Positions 48,801-61,074 of a stretch of DNA of 64,000 bases are shown here, piece by piece; positions within the stretch are counted from its first letter, which is position 1, and each line of letters begins with the position of its first letter. The notes under the pieces are model-generated. The model did not search any database, was not told where the DNA came from, and worked only from the letters and a program-made list of their open reading frames with translations. The translations under genes and the position numbers were made by a program. Origin of the DNA: Eopsaltria australis (Eukaryota; Chordata; Aves; Passeriformes; Petroicidae); the NCBI GenBank assembly GCA_034509425.1, contig JAVTVJ010000072.1, positions 1,116,001 through 1,180,000 on the forward strand, given 5' to 3'.

Positions 48801-49240
48801 TTGTACAGCTATAGCTGTGACAAGAGTGGGAGAAAACTGCAGTTATCCATTTTACTTACATTTTGTATTAAATAAGTGTTTTTACTTGCTTGGGGACAGC
48901 CTGTAGTTCTGCCTGTCAAACTGGTTCACTTGTCAAGGGCAGGGGACTGACGCCTCACTGAAAGGTTGTCACTGAGCCACCATGGAGATCCCATTGACTC
49001 TGATTGGCCTGGAAGCTGCTGCTAAGCCTGGGGAAGAGAGTTTGGCTTGTACAAGAACAGGCATGGTGAGGACACTGGGAGTCGGAACACACCTGTTAAG
49101 AACATGCCATATTGGAGGGACAAAAATTACACTGTTAAATGCAGGCATTTGCTCTGTACGCACAATCTTGGACATCTCAGGTCTTCGTTGTATTCAAAGG
49201 TCAGTTAGTGTTTCCAAGGTTTCAAGTGAAAGTAACATAT
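45860..49240. other. Unique DNA, no gene established
   Basis: A run of 16 A lies at 47535-47550. From about 48890 to 49230 the sequence is less AT-rich and contains a strong-consensus start codon (entered separately). No exon was established. Confidence 0.5.
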
Positions 49241-49473
49241 TTGGTTGGGTTTTTTTAATGTTTTTTTTTTTTGTTTGTTTGTTTGGGTTTTGTTGTTGTT
49301 GTTGTTTTTGTATTTCCTTGAAGAATTTAAACCAGGGATACCCAATGTCCCCACAGGGCACTCAGGTGTGCCATACTGCTTCAGGTGTCTCCAACAGCCA
49401 AATATTACTTTCTTTGCTCAACCACTCAGATATAATGCCAAGTCTGGAAGTATGTCTGGAGCCCCCAGGCTAA
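48982..49473 (+). other. Open frame with GCCACCATGG start context, probably not a gene
   Basis: A 163-codon open frame begins in a perfect Kozak context (GCCACC before ATGG). The first ~80 residues are of mixed composition. The middle is a run of F, V, G and C encoded by a T/G-rich low-complexity tract (49241-49318), which no real protein would need. I recognise no domain. The upstream part could be the remnant of an old retrocopy or a chance frame; the second half is certainly an artefact of the repeat. Confidence 0.12.
49241..49318 (+). repeat. T/G-rich low-complexity tract
   Basis: Runs of T mixed with TTTG and TTG units (for example repeated GTTT then GTT). It is the same type of tract as at 41515-41727 and, inverted, at 55935-56060. 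Confidence 0.85.
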
Positions 49474-51432
49474 AAATCAGGGAAAAAATTCCACTTATGT
49501 CTCATTTTTGTGGTAACACCTGGGAGTTAGCAACAGTTGTATCCAAATTTGAGCTTTGCACTGCCAAAATTCAAGGTTACATAACTTCTTCCTTAGGAGA
49601 CTGCTTGACCGGTCTTGTTCTTTCTTACAAAATGCACTACTGGGAAAACTTTCATTTTAAAAAAAAGTAGTATCAATAAAATCCTTCCAATTCAAAGCAT
49701 AGACCTTATGTTCAACCATCTTCTTCAAGAGACTGGGTAAGATTTTCTGAAGAACAGATTTGTGAGCAGTCTAAGACAGTGGGTACTCTGGCTTGTGCAA
49801 GTGCATAAACATTATTTGCAAGAGGAACTGAAACTTGAGAACCTACCTCCAAGGTGAATATCCTTATAAGTGGACTGCTGGAGCAGTCTTTGCCCTTCCA
49901 CCTTCCTAGTAAACAATTTATCCTGCAAAGTCAGAAGTTTTACACAGAAAACTTCTGTGTAAACACAATAAAAGAAATAGTTTGATTTCAGCATACAATT
50001 TAAGGTATATTAGCCTGCTTACATATTGGTATAGCATAAAATATTATTTTTTTAAGGAATGAATTGTACACAGCATGAAATTTTCTTCTAGGAAACATAA
50101 CTGTGTAAGTTATATCTGGAAATTCTAATCATTATAGTCCTACTAAATCAACATCTTTTATGAACCACATACTCACTAGTAATATACTTAAAATAATGAA
50201 TACTTGTTACTGCAGAGCAAGGAGAGAGTGAGTTAAAATCCACTCAGTCAGGTCAAGAATGTTAACATCCCAGATTAATTATTTTTTCTTTGCTTATGAC
50301 AAATAAAAAGGTAGAGTTAGGCTTGCTACTTGCAGGAGACTTCTAACTGACTAAACTGAAGTTCCTACCCTGGAAGATACCTTCCTTTGGAATCCTAACT
50401 GGCCAGATTTGAGATAAACATCAAGGCACTGCACAATGTTAGGTTGCTGTATGCATACTGGCAAAAGGAAAATTCATTGCTATATAGTTGTTTGTGGAAG
50501 AAAAAGATAATAAAAGAGTTTAGGTACCAAAGTTAAACACATGCAAATCTTGTTTGAAGGCCTTCAAAGGCTTTCCCCTCTGACTTACCTGTGACTAGCT
50601 CAGGAGCATGTGTATAAAATAGGCTGTTTCACAAAACACCAAATGTGGGTGAAAATTAGACTCGGGCCACTTGAAGTGTCATATCTTTGATTATTTACTG
50701 TCTCCATGCTTGCATTTCAGAACACACAATTTGTCTTGATGGAATTTGTGTTTATCACTTTTTTTTCTAATGATATCTTTTTCAGTTTCTCTTGAAAAAG
50801 GCAAGAAAGCCTTGAAAATTTCTTTTATCTTTTATCATCTTGGCTTGGGGATGAGCGTCATTTTAATTTCCCTTTCCCTTTCCTCATTTTTGATAGAATG
50901 ATTTTATCTCTCAGGACTAGGCTTCAGGAAGATTGCAAAGCCAGTTTTCTCAAAGTCTGAGAACAGTGATATTACTAAAAACAACATTAGCTAACTTTTT
51001 AAAGAACAATGCAAAGTGCAACTAAAAAAAATCTTTAGAGACTTTTAAGCCACCTTTCATTCACACCATCATTCAGAGCAATAAATCAGATTTAGCTTTT
51101 TCAAAGTTTGATATTCCACTAGAAGTTCCTTTAAAGCCAGGTTCTATTGTGCTCAGCTCTAGGCAGGGGAGGCAGCACATGAAGCTGAGAACCTAAGAAG
51201 AAGGAGGAGGGGAAGCACTCTACGAAGGAGTAAAAAGACCTTCCTTTACATGTATTGCCAGTCTAAAAGTCCTAAAAGTCATTCATGTTGTTTGTATCCT
51301 GGTCAAGACTGTACCCAAATATCCATTGGAGTTTTCATAATCATCAGCTGAGTTCAAACTTTGGATTGAATGAGTACCTCATGTATCACATCATCCTTAA
51401 AGAGAAATGCAGCAGCATAAGAAAGGCAAGCA
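49319..51432. other. Unique AT-rich DNA, no gene seen
   Basis: No gene or repeat family was recognised up to the LTR at 51433. Confidence 0.55.
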
Positions 51433-51707
51433 TGCTGGTTTCAGTTGGGTAGAGTTAATTGTCTTCACAATGTCTGATAAGGGGCTGTGTTTTGTTTTTG
51501 TGCTGGACACAGGACAAAATTGATAGCATAGAGATGCTTTTGTTATTACTGAGCAGGGCTTACACAGAGCCAAGGCCTTTTCTTCTTTCTTACTGCCATG
51601 TTGGTGAGGGGGCTGTGGGACAGGGGAACTTGGGAAGAGACACAGCCAGGACAGGTGACCCCAACTGACCAACAGGGTATTGCAGGCCATATGGCAATCA
51701 TGTTTAG

Positions 51708-51714
51708 TATATAA
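51708..51714 (+). promoter_or_regulatory. LTR TATA box
   Basis: TATATAA followed by AG lies in the middle of the ERVL LTR, about 170 bases before the ATTAAA signal. It is the likely U3 core promoter element of the former provirus. Confidence 0.6.
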
Positions 51715-51884
51715 AGTGGGGGAAAGGAGGAGGAAGGGTTTGGGAATGTTTGGTGATGGTATTTGTCTTCCCAAGTAACCATTATGTGACATGGGACCCT
51801 GCTCTCCTGGAGGTGCCTGCCCATGGGAAGCAGTGAATTAATTCCTTGTTTTGCTTTGGTTGTGTGCAAGCTTTTTATTTCCCT

Positions 51885-51890
51885 ATTAAA
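51885..51890 (+). terminator. LTR polyadenylation signal ATTAAA
   Basis: ATTAAA lies just before CTGCCTTTATCTC in the ERVL LTR. It is a common functional variant of AATAAA; no AATAAA is seen nearby. Confidence 0.55.
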
Positions 51891-52129
51891 CTGCCTTTAT
51901 CTCAACCCACAAGTTACCCAGCTCTTGTCTTTCTGATTCCCTCCCCATGTGAGTTACCATGAGGTTGCATGGGGCTTGGTTGCTACTTAGGTAAAACCAT
52001 GACAAAAAGATATCAAATTTAACTGTGAACTTCCATGTTTTTGTGAGGGAAAAACATTATTATCCTAACATAAGTGTAGATATTTTTTAAAGCTGTCAGA
52101 CTGAAACATGCTGGAATCATAGAATTAAT

Positions 52130-52775
52130 TTCTCTCAGCCGCTCATCATATATCTTAGTCTCCTGACTCTTCACCAGCTTAGCTGTCCTGCTCTGGACAC
52201 CCTCCAGCATATCAATGTCTTTCTTGAAGAGAGAGGCTCAAAACTAAACACAAGACTCAAGACGTGGCCTCACCAATGCTGAATACAGGGAGACATTCAC
52301 TGCCCTGGCCACCTAAGCCCATTGCTGGCTCATGTTCCATTCCAACCACCCTGCCCCCAGCCTGTAGTGCTGCCTGGGGTTCCTGTGACCAAAGTGCAGG
52401 ACCTGCTGCTCCACTTTGTTGAACCATTTTGTTGATCTCAGCCCATGGATTCAGCCTGCCCAGATCCCTCTGCAGAGCCTTCCTTCCCTTCAGCAGATCA
52501 ACACTTGCACTCAACTTATGTCATCTGCAATCTGATTGAGCGTGAAATTGATCCCCTCATCCAGATCATCAATAAAGATGCTAAACAGGACTGGGCCCAA
52601 CACAGATCCCTGGGGAATCCCACTAGTGACTGGCCACCAGCTGGATGTGATTCCATTCACCACCACTCTCTGGCTCCATCCATCCAGGCAGTTTTTAACA
52701 CAGAGAGTAGTGCACCTGTCCAAGACATGGCCTGCCAGCTATGGAAGACAGTGTCAAAGGCTATGCTGAATTCCA
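52130..52775 (-). mobile_element. CR1 RT fragment, minus strand (~650 bp)
   Basis: Read on the minus strand, 52723 down to 52511 keeps [14 protein letters not shown] (RT motif B region) and I-A-D-D (catalytic motif, first residue changed). Next comes [18 protein letters not shown] (52514 on) and, after a frame change and apparent internal loss, L-E-G-V-Q-S-R-T-A-K-L-V-K (52207 on). It ends at the R-L-R-E-I position without the 3' tail. Both ends are truncated. It represents a different CR1 subfamily from the copy at 23945. Confidence 0.93.
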
Positions 52776-55403
52776 GGTGGAAGAAGATTCTAAAATGAAT
52801 GGCTTCTCGTTAACTGTAATCTGGATATTATATTACATATTTTTTATGAAATATTATGCTTAAAAATGGAACTGAGAGAAATGTACTATTCCTCTAAGAT
52901 TTTAAAGGAGAGTAGGAAATTTGGAAATTCAAAGTACAGTTCCTAAAAGATACTGAAGGACCACACCCAACTACTTTAAAGGAAATTATTTAAGTTTCAG
53001 AAACAGAGGGCATATACAAAGCATTTAAGAGCATTAATTAATAAGCATTGATGTTGGCTTTAGACAGAGTTTAAGAGTTTAATAGTGTTTCTTCTCATTT
53101 ATACACCAAGGAAAAAAATTCCAAGGGCTGTTTTGATTTGGCTACTAGTTTTCTAGAGAGAAGACTGCCTCATATTTCTAAGTGAAACTTATGGTATAAA
53201 TCTTGTCATCTGAATTTAGCCCTCTAAGAGATAAGTATCTGGTCCAAGTTAATCAACCAGTCTGTCATACAGTCAGGAGAAGGTTTCCATTTTAATGATG
53301 ATTTATTCTATTTATGGTATGCCCTTATTTCAGTACTAAGTAGATATGACTTCAAAAACTCTCCTCTCAGTGCTGACTATATAGAAAACTCAGATCATTC
53401 TCTTACTCGAGATATTTCATTTTTAGTTACATAAAATGTAGAAGAATAAACCTCAATTGAAGAAAGTAAAAGCTTTGAACTGCTGTCTATTTTCATGAAT
53501 CAATCCACAAGGTTTGTACATAACCAAACAGAGAATGTATTGCCAGATCAAAAAATCTTTTCAATCTCCCATTTTTATCTCTCTACAGTGATGTTTTACA
53601 TCCCTCATAGAAGCCCTTTCTCACCTCAATAAACAAAATCCTGAAAGCTGATTCATTGTTTCTCACAGCAAACTCAATGGATAACTCAGTATGAATCCTA
53701 CCATTTTTGTGGAACTATTTTGTAAAACTTCTTTGCATGAGCTGAATCTTTCCTAAGTTCAAAGTTACTTTTCATGTACTGAGATTTGGGCCTCTGAGAC
53801 ATTTGTAGCCTGGAGGGTAGAAGAGGGATGTGGAAAATTTGCCTTGCTTCACTGCTTTCCTCTCATTTATATCAAAAAGACTCACAACTGGGTCTCTTCC
53901 CTGTTTGTTTGCTGTAGTGCAGAGCTTCTGAAACATCTGCCAGAGCTACAGATTTTGCAGCACCAGACTTTGATTCAAGCCTACATATTGCATTAAACAT
54001 TTCATGCATTGGCTTGTACAATCCTTTCATCACCCAGCTACTTGAGCAGAATCCATCTGTATTCCTGTAGTGCATTAACTCGTAGGCTATTTCAGAATTT
54101 GAGATTTGGTCCTTGACTATCCCTCTCAGACAGATAATTATGAACTATGAAAGCACAAACTGGCTTTCACATATTGCAGTTTGGGGGAATAGGAATTATA
54201 ATCTCTCATTAGGAATGGCAATTCATGCAACATCTAGAAATTAATGGATAAAAATTGTGAATAGGACTACATTGGCATTTATGACATTGATAGTTTTTTT
54301 TTTTTCTTTAACCTTTTTTGGAGGCTTATCTCAAGATATTTAAATAGTTTTTATTGAACTTAGAAAACAAGGCTTTCTAGTCTTCAATCTACCATCCACT
54401 AAATGTGATGCTTGTCTTACTCCTTGATTTTTTGTTTAAATTCTAAATACATATAACTCATTATTTTGATTTTAACACTGGCTTGATTTTGAAGTTCTGT
54501 GCAGCTCCTATATATTTCTGTTCACTAGATAAATTTCACAGGCAAACCTAAAAATTCTATTGCTTTTTAGGATTGATGCACAATGACATATATAGACATA
54601 AATTTCAGAATGCCATTAATAACATTATGCAATCATTTTTCATTTAAAATCATCTCATCACCACAGAATTCCTCAGGAATATATTTTACTGAATAAAAAC
54701 TTGCTTTCAGAGAAATCATCTTGCTCTGTGGATGGAAAATTAAATGTCATGGTCAATCTTGTCTTATTACATTTTCCATTTTAAATGGAAATGTAGCATG
54801 GCTATTGAATGAGATAACTTATTTTCAGTTTTGAGTCTCAGCTGAGACCTTACAGATAACACTGTTGTTACCGCTACAAGAAATACTACAGCTGTAATTT
54901 TTGGGTGCAGTACAGTAGCACCAAGAAGCCCAACTGATAGAAAGATTTGACATGAAGAACTGCAGATGCTCAAAGTGTAAGACAACTTACATCTACAAAG
55001 TGTTTGCAGTCTGAGCAACTAGGGTTGGAAATCTCCTCCAGCAAGTGACATTCCAGCCTATCAAATGTCAAAGAGTTTCACTTGCTGAGTTGACTGAAAC
55101 AAACTGAAGCAAACCAAGAACCTTCAGGAGGAATAAAAATTAAACCCAGCTAAACACTAGATCTTAAAACATTCTATGTGTTAGTTACAAAATGCTTATT
55201 TCAGGAAATAGGCTGAGAGCATAAGGGATACATAATCAGAAAATCATTTAACTGTTCATTCAACTAGAATGGTATGAGTCCTCCCACTAAGATTTAAACC
55301 CACATTTAAAGACCTTGTTTAACCAAAAACTATGCATATATTAGTAAAGAAGACACTGGGAGGAAAAGTCATGCTTATATAGAAAAATAAACAAACCAAC
55401 AAA
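52776..55403. other. Unique AT-rich DNA, no gene seen
   Basis: No gene or repeat family was recognised. Confidence 0.55.
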
Positions 55404-55429
55404 CCCCCCCCCCCCTCCCCACCCCCCCC
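55404..55429 (+). repeat. Poly-C tract (C12-T-C4-A-C8)
   Basis: An uncommon C-rich run in AT-rich surroundings. The minus strand is G-rich and could fold as a G-quadruplex. Such tracts are also error-prone in sequencing, so the exact length is uncertain. Confidence 0.9.
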
Positions 55430-55859
55430 ATTTAATGCAATATTTTTTCGAGGTAGAAAACAGTTCTTCAAAGCACTTCAAAGTACTTTAATTTTCAACT
55501 ACTTTGAAAAACTATGCCAAAGGAACCATATCTGGCAGGTCGTATTGCTTAGTGAAATAAAAAATTGTGCTTCTCTACCTCTGAGAATAGTTACATTTTG
55601 AAATACTATCCAGATCAAGTTACAGTGTAATTTTGTTATGACTGCTACATTGAGAGAAAGCGATCATAATCTAGATAAAAGAAAGGATAAAATAAAAGGT
55701 ACTGCAATATCACTTTGATTACCCCTTTCACAGTAACACTCTAACCATGCAAGTATCTTAAGAGTTTTCAATAAGCATATAATGAAGAAAATCTGGTTAC
55801 TTTTAACCATGGAAAATCGAAAGCAAGGGAAAAAATACACTGTCTTTAAGCTGTGACTG

Positions 55860-55910
55860 CCTTTAATGTCCCTTCCAACCCAAACCCTTCTGGGATTCTA
55901 TGATTCTATA
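55860..55910 (+). mobile_element. CR1 3' tail, plus strand
   Basis: GTCCCTTCCAACCCAAACCC followed by GATTCTATGATTCTATA is the final part of a CR1 3' end. No ORF2 sequence precedes it. Confidence 0.9.
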
Positions 55911-55934
55911 TTTGCTTACATCTTTTTAATGACC

Positions 55935-56060
55935 AAAAAAAAAAAAAAAAACCACCAAAAAAACGAACCAAACAATTTAAAAAGCTCCCAAAATGACACA
56001 AAACAAGAACAAAAAAACAAACCAAAACAAACAAAAAAACGAAAACAAAAGCAAAAAAAA
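55935..56060 (+). repeat. A/C-rich low-complexity tract
   Basis: A run of 17 A leads into degenerate AAAC, AACC and A runs over about 125 bases. It begins 25 bases beyond a CR1 tail. It is the inverse of the T/G-rich tracts at 41515 and 49241. Confidence 0.85.
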
Positions 56061-56857
56061 ATCAATTGTAACATACTGTTCAATTTTACTTTCTACTGAC
56101 AGGTTTAAATTTGATACTGCATAGCACCATTATGAAGATTCATACCTCGTCTTTAGGTGAGAAATTGCTTTATAATTATGGCACAAAAGAGCAGTGCCAG
56201 CTTGGAGTCTTTTTCATAAGCTACAGACTCAACTGATGGAGTTTTATTAGGGATTAATAATCAGCTCACATTATTTCTACTTCTACTAATTTTGTGGGTG
56301 GTAGTAATTAGCAGAGGGTTTGGCAGACAGCTGGGGGCAGAACAGTAACCTCTTAAGTGGCCTTACATGATTCTCTAAAGCTCATTTGTCAGAGTCATTA
56401 AACTTGTCTGTGTAAAGACATCCATTAGCAGAGTCATGACCTACTGATGCATCTTTTGAAGCATCTTTGTAAGAGATTTGCTGTCATGGCTCACACAGGG
56501 ATACACAAATGAAATCTATTATGGTATTGACTAGGTCTAAATTTAAGAGAGCTAAACTCACATTTGGTGTTACATGCTGCATATTCTTGTGTACTACTTG
56601 TTCTTTGGATTTGAAATGTAAGTGTTTTGGAGCAGGAAATGTTTCTTCAGACTGTATTTATGAAGTACATAGCACAGAAATGGTTGAGGATGACAATTGC
56701 TACCATTGTATAACAACTGCACAGAAAGTTATCAGTATTTTGCAATGCACATTTGCAACAAAGAGGACCAAAGAAGGCCATCTCCAGCCCATAAATCCAA
56801 TATTAAAACATTCAGATGCAGCTTCAGTCTTCTTATATCTGAGTCATCTGTTAGTGA
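56061..56857. other. Unique DNA, candidate constrained segment
   Basis: No exon was recognised. The part 56200-56470 holds several homeodomain-like words (GGGATTAATAATC, GTAATTAGC) and TGACAG/CTGTC words in mixed-composition DNA, which is a common look of conserved non-coding elements. This is impression, not proof. Confidence 0.3.
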
Positions 56858-57073
56858 AGAAGTGATGAGGGTAAGAGGCAATGGGCAGAAACTGTTGCAT
56901 CGGAAGTTCTGCCTGAACATGAGGAAGGACTCCTTTCCGGTCTGGGTGTCTGAGCACTGGAACAGGTTGCCCAGAGAGGTTGTGGACTCTCCATTGCTGA
57001 TGATATTCAAGAACAGTTTGGATACAATCCTGATCTATGTGATTAAGGACAACCCTGCTTAGGCAGGGAGGTT
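56858..57073 (+). mobile_element. CR1 ORF2 C-terminal fragment, plus strand
   Basis: One frame reads V-R-G-N-G-Q-K-L-L-H-R-K-F-C-L-N-M-R-K and S-E-H-W-N-R-L-P-R-E-V-V-D-S-P, the well-kept end of CR1 ORF2. It stops at GCTTAGGCAGGGAG just where the 3' untranslated part should follow, so the tail is absent. The next bases are GTTATACCTG, one member of a 10-bp direct repeat. Confidence 0.94.
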
Positions 57074-58241
57074 ATACCTGTGCTGTGTTTACTGCAAGAT
57101 CTAAATTCTAGCTGCTGGAGAATCAGTGGTGGCCACAATGCCCCCAGGTCTAGCTGCCAGAGGGTGGAGGGACAGGGTGTGTGTTTATACAGGCATTAAA
57201 AAGTATAAGCAACTGTGCATGGAGGAGAAACTGTGGGCTGCAGATCCCATAGGAAGCAAGAGGAGAAACCAGGGTGCATGGGGGTCTAAGTGCAAGCAAT
57301 GGCAGAAGGATCTTTGGCAGTGTTATACCTGGGGACATTGCTCCATCTCTGGCAGCTTGTGTGTGAGGCCGTGTTGGTGGCGTGTGCAGGGAAGAGGGGA
57401 ATCTCCAGGTCCTGAAATCTGCTGGGCTTGAAAATTCTCACAACATTCCTAATTAGGGTTAAATTTAACTTTCATATATTTTTCCCCCCAGAATTTCTTT
57501 CTGGTGAGAATATGAGCATAACATCATGTCATATAAAAATATATACAGAACGGAAATTTTCCTAAAGCAAGACACATATCCAAAATAAATCAGAGATCAC
57601 TTAAAACAAAACTACTTATTGCAAGGCTTCTTAAAGCAATATTAAAGATACAGATATAAGTGCCAAATCACTCTAAGTACAATTTAGCTTCTTCAAAATG
57701 AGAAATATTTCTATTTAATCTATCAATTTATTATCAAACATTTCAATTTATTTGATCTTTATTCTATCATCCCAGTAAGCAAATAAAGAAGAAAGCTCTA
57801 GATACAGTCACTAATTACTTCTGGAAGTAAAAGTGGTATTTTTTTAGCTATATGAATAGCTTTGCTTCCTGTTTCAATAGGGCAGACTGGGTACTTTAGA
57901 AAAATATCTGGTTACCACTGATAAATATTTAATTATTAGAGTACTCAAGGATTCAGAGCATTTAATTTATGTCTTGATGAACATCTGCAATGTGTAGTTG
58001 TTGTGGTTTTGAACTTTTAAAAATGGAACTTAAAAGGATTAAGTCTCTCAGCTGCAGAGTGCTACTTCATAAAGTTCCAGTAAATGTATTTAAATTAGAG
58101 GAATTTATCAAGGAGAGTAATTTCTAACTGATATTTTGAACATCTCATATATTAATTGCGGGGCACTAGTTCAGACATTAACTGACAACAGTTTGATTAA
58201 CTTTTTGAGAAACACAATCATTTTATACAGTATACTAAATC

Positions 58242-58287
58242 AATTGTTTCATTCTGAGGAGGGACAAAATGTCATAATGAAACAATT
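58242..58287. promoter_or_regulatory. 12-bp inverted repeat with SOX-like ends
   Basis: AATTGTTTCATT at 58242-58253 and AATGAAACAATT at 58276-58287 are exact reverse complements around a 22-base spacer. ATTGTT/AACAAT is the core of SOX-type sites, so the element presents two such sites facing each other. Binding is not shown. Confidence 0.35.
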
Positions 58288-58543
58288 AGGTGGTAAGTGA
58301 TGAAATAAATTGATCAAGAATGTATTTGATCATAAAACCTCATCTTTCATAATATATTGAAGAAGTATTGCCAGTGGACTCACTAATTCATTATGGGCAT
58401 GATATTATTTTGATTTGGGAAGGACTGTGACGTATCATATCCTTAAAATTTTACATTTTTTTCTAGAAAGAGGAAATAGTTTGCAATGATTAATACTCCC
58501 TTGGGACTGTGCCTAGCATATTTGGAGTAATATGGTTTATTTA

Positions 58544-58562
58544 TTTGATTAATTTAATCAAA
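58544..58562. promoter_or_regulatory. 19-base palindrome, HNF1- or LEF-like
   Basis: TTTGATTAA and TTAATCAAA flank a single T and are exact reverse complements. ATTAAT cores fit HNF1- or homeodomain-type dimers, and the ends (TTTGAT, ATCAAA) fit TCF/LEF sites. CAAAG follows immediately. Function is inferred only from the motif. Confidence 0.35.
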
Positions 58563-58737
58563 CAAAGCAGCTCCAATTTTACAAAAGAGGATGGGAATTA
58601 ATACTCATTAACCTCAAGCATCAATCAATTATTTAAGAAAGGACATTTTAAATTATCATTCTCTGATCTCAGGGTACCAGCATCTAAGGGTATGCATTAG
58701 TCTGTGTGTAGGTTGACTTCTATGAACCAGTTTGTAA

Positions 58738-58870
58738 TGTTCAAGGTCAGGTTGGATGGGGCTTTGAGCAACCCAGTCTAGTGAAAGATGCCGCTGCCAG
58801 TGGCAGGGTGGTTGGAGTAAATGATCTTTTAGTGTTCCTTCCAATTCCAGCCGTTCTATGAGTCTATGAT
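58738..58870 (+). mobile_element. CR1 3' end, plus strand
   Basis: GGTTGGATGGGGCTTTGAGC, AACCCAGTCTAGTG and the terminal TTCTATGAGTCTATGAT mark the last ORF2 codons and 3' tail of a CR1 copy. Most of the element is missing. Confidence 0.94.
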
Positions 58871-61074
58871 AACCTGGCTACAAATGAGCTTCCATCTCTG
58901 GACAGCAAGTCCTTGAATCCTGCCTGGTCCTGACAAATCAGTGGCACAATACAAACCCTGTCACAATGTTGGAGATATACTATGGCATGCATTAGATCAC
59001 TGAAAAACAGCCTTGCCTTTCTTCTGTAGTTTCTGTCTACCTGGCCTCCCTAAACAGTATTAAGAAGTAGTAGTTTAAAAGCAGTAATAGTTTAAAAGAA
59101 ACTTATCTGTAAGGCAAAATTAGTTTTCATATTTTTCCTGAACAGTTAATAGTTACTTAATATTAATGTCATGTTCATCCTACCAAAATTCAGTCTGTTG
59201 ACTAAAGCAGAATCAAAACAAAGACATTTATATATATATTAACCAGCAATATCATATTACAGTTTTCTAAGACTTACTGGAATGCCAATTTCAACTTGCA
59301 GTTTTAATCCAAGTGTCTCAAATATAATTATTAAAAGTTATGCTAAGATGCAGTGTTACCTTTTTATTTCCTAATCTTAGAATTTGCAAGAGGAAAATGA
59401 AGTAAGTTGACCATTACTTGCCAAAATTCCTGCATCATATGTGATGCAAGTGCCAATGTGCAATGTTTAGAATGCACATTAAGGAATCTTACACATTAAG
59501 GAATTCAATATTCCTGGTACTGAGCTGATGGACTCACGTTACCCCAGAAGAATGTGAAATAATGATAAATCCAAATAATGATAGGCTTCTTTTGTATTCC
59601 AGGATATGGGAGAACGCAGAAAATGTGAAACAAATTGACTTTATTAATAGAGACACTGAATAGCTTTGGAACATGAATTTAGGGGTATCTTCAATCATTT
59701 TGTGGTATGAGTTAGTTCAATAAAAGTCTGAACCTGCCTGACTTTCATCTCAAAAACTGTCTTGAACAATCAAAATGATAGAAGCACATGATTCCCAAAT
59801 ATGCATAACCCTGCATCTTTCTTTTTATTGTTTTGAGACACTAATGAGTGACCAGAGATGCATCAAATTGTCCTACTGAAATACATGCTCCCACAACTGT
59901 AGCAGAGGAACAGAGGGAACAAACCTGTGGTAGTGCACCATTTCATTTACAAAAGACTCAGACTAGAATTAGCACAGAATTATAAAGGTTATCAAGGCTC
60001 ATATCCTACTATTGTAGTAACAGTGACCATGTTATACAATAATTTTCATAAAACAAGTTCCATCTTCAAAATCTCTTACCTTTTTGTATTTCACATTCCT
60101 CCTGAAAAAGTCTTTCCCACACTAAACATCTTTTTGCCAAATAAACGCAAAGAATTAAATAAAACAAATTAGCATCCCTTTTTTCATACTTTTTAAGATT
60201 TTCTCTAATTAGCCAGTCTTAACTTTTCCTCAAAAAGCTAAATGCTCACAGTTAAATTTGTCTGTATTTTGATGTTTTATCTCTATAAATATCATTTACT
60301 TCTCAGGTAGAAATGGGTATCTCACATATATTGGCCATCACCTTCCACTGAAATCCACCACTTAAAACCACATCCCTTATGTCACATTTCCGTTTACCAC
60401 ACCAAGTATGGCAATGTGATTTGTAGATTTCTATGCAATTGTAAGGCATTAGAGTTAACCCAAAGAGGTGAAGTTAGGAAATGTCTTGAACATATCCATG
60501 AAAACAATTAATATTTCTAGCTGAGTAGAACAAAAGCTGTTTTAAAATTGTCACAATTTTGGAAGATTTAGATTGTCTAGGGCTGCTGTAGTTGTTAGAA
60601 GAGAAATTGTTCACAATAAGAAATCAGTAAGTTTTTAACAGTTTGCAGAGGTGTTTCTGCTGAGCAAACAGCAACTTAATAAAGGCACATTGCAATAACA
60701 TTTCATGTACTGCTATTCAATTTTGCAACTTCTCTTCTAATAGCCATCCCATATTCTAAATTATATTTGTGAGCAAGAACCTTTGCCTTTTACCTATTAC
60801 TACAGAAAATCACATCAATTATACCATCCACAAGGAACTTGTTGAAGTTTACTGAAGAAGAAAGTCTAAACTATTCCTAAAGGTACACATTTATATTGCA
60901 CTCTCTAATCTAATGTAGCTGCCAGCACTGTTAATTTACTTCAAGAATAGAGAGTGATCATATTACTTAAAGAAACACAGCAATGGGGCTTCATGTTATG
61001 CTGACAGTCTCAGATATATTAAGACATAAATACAGGTAATACAAAATCCTAAAAGGGGAATAAACCAATTCATT

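Larger units (their letters stand above)
51433..52004 (+). mobile_element. Solo LTR of the common avian ERVL family (572 bp)
   Basis: It starts TGCTGGTTTCAGTTGGGTAG and ends AAAACCATGACA. This matches what I know of a widespread bird ERVL LTR, which also has CTTACACAGAGCCAAGGCC, CCCCAACTGACC and CTGCCTTTATCTCAACCCAC in this order. A TATATAA box (51708-51714) and ATTAAA (51885-51890) mark U3 and the poly(A) site on the plus strand. The 5-bp flanks AAGCA and AAAGA agree at only three positions, so a target duplication is not shown and the copy is probably old. No internal retroviral genes are present. A CR1 fragment starts about 125 bases downstream. Confidence 0.92.
57074..58737. other. Unique DNA with candidate regulatory inverted repeats
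   Basis: The first part (57071-57331) is bounded by the direct repeat GTTATACCTG and may be an unknown insertion. From about 58080 to 58600 the sequence has long inverted repeats with homeodomain- and SOX-like words (entered separately) and looks constrained. No coding exon was recognised. Confidence 0.4.
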
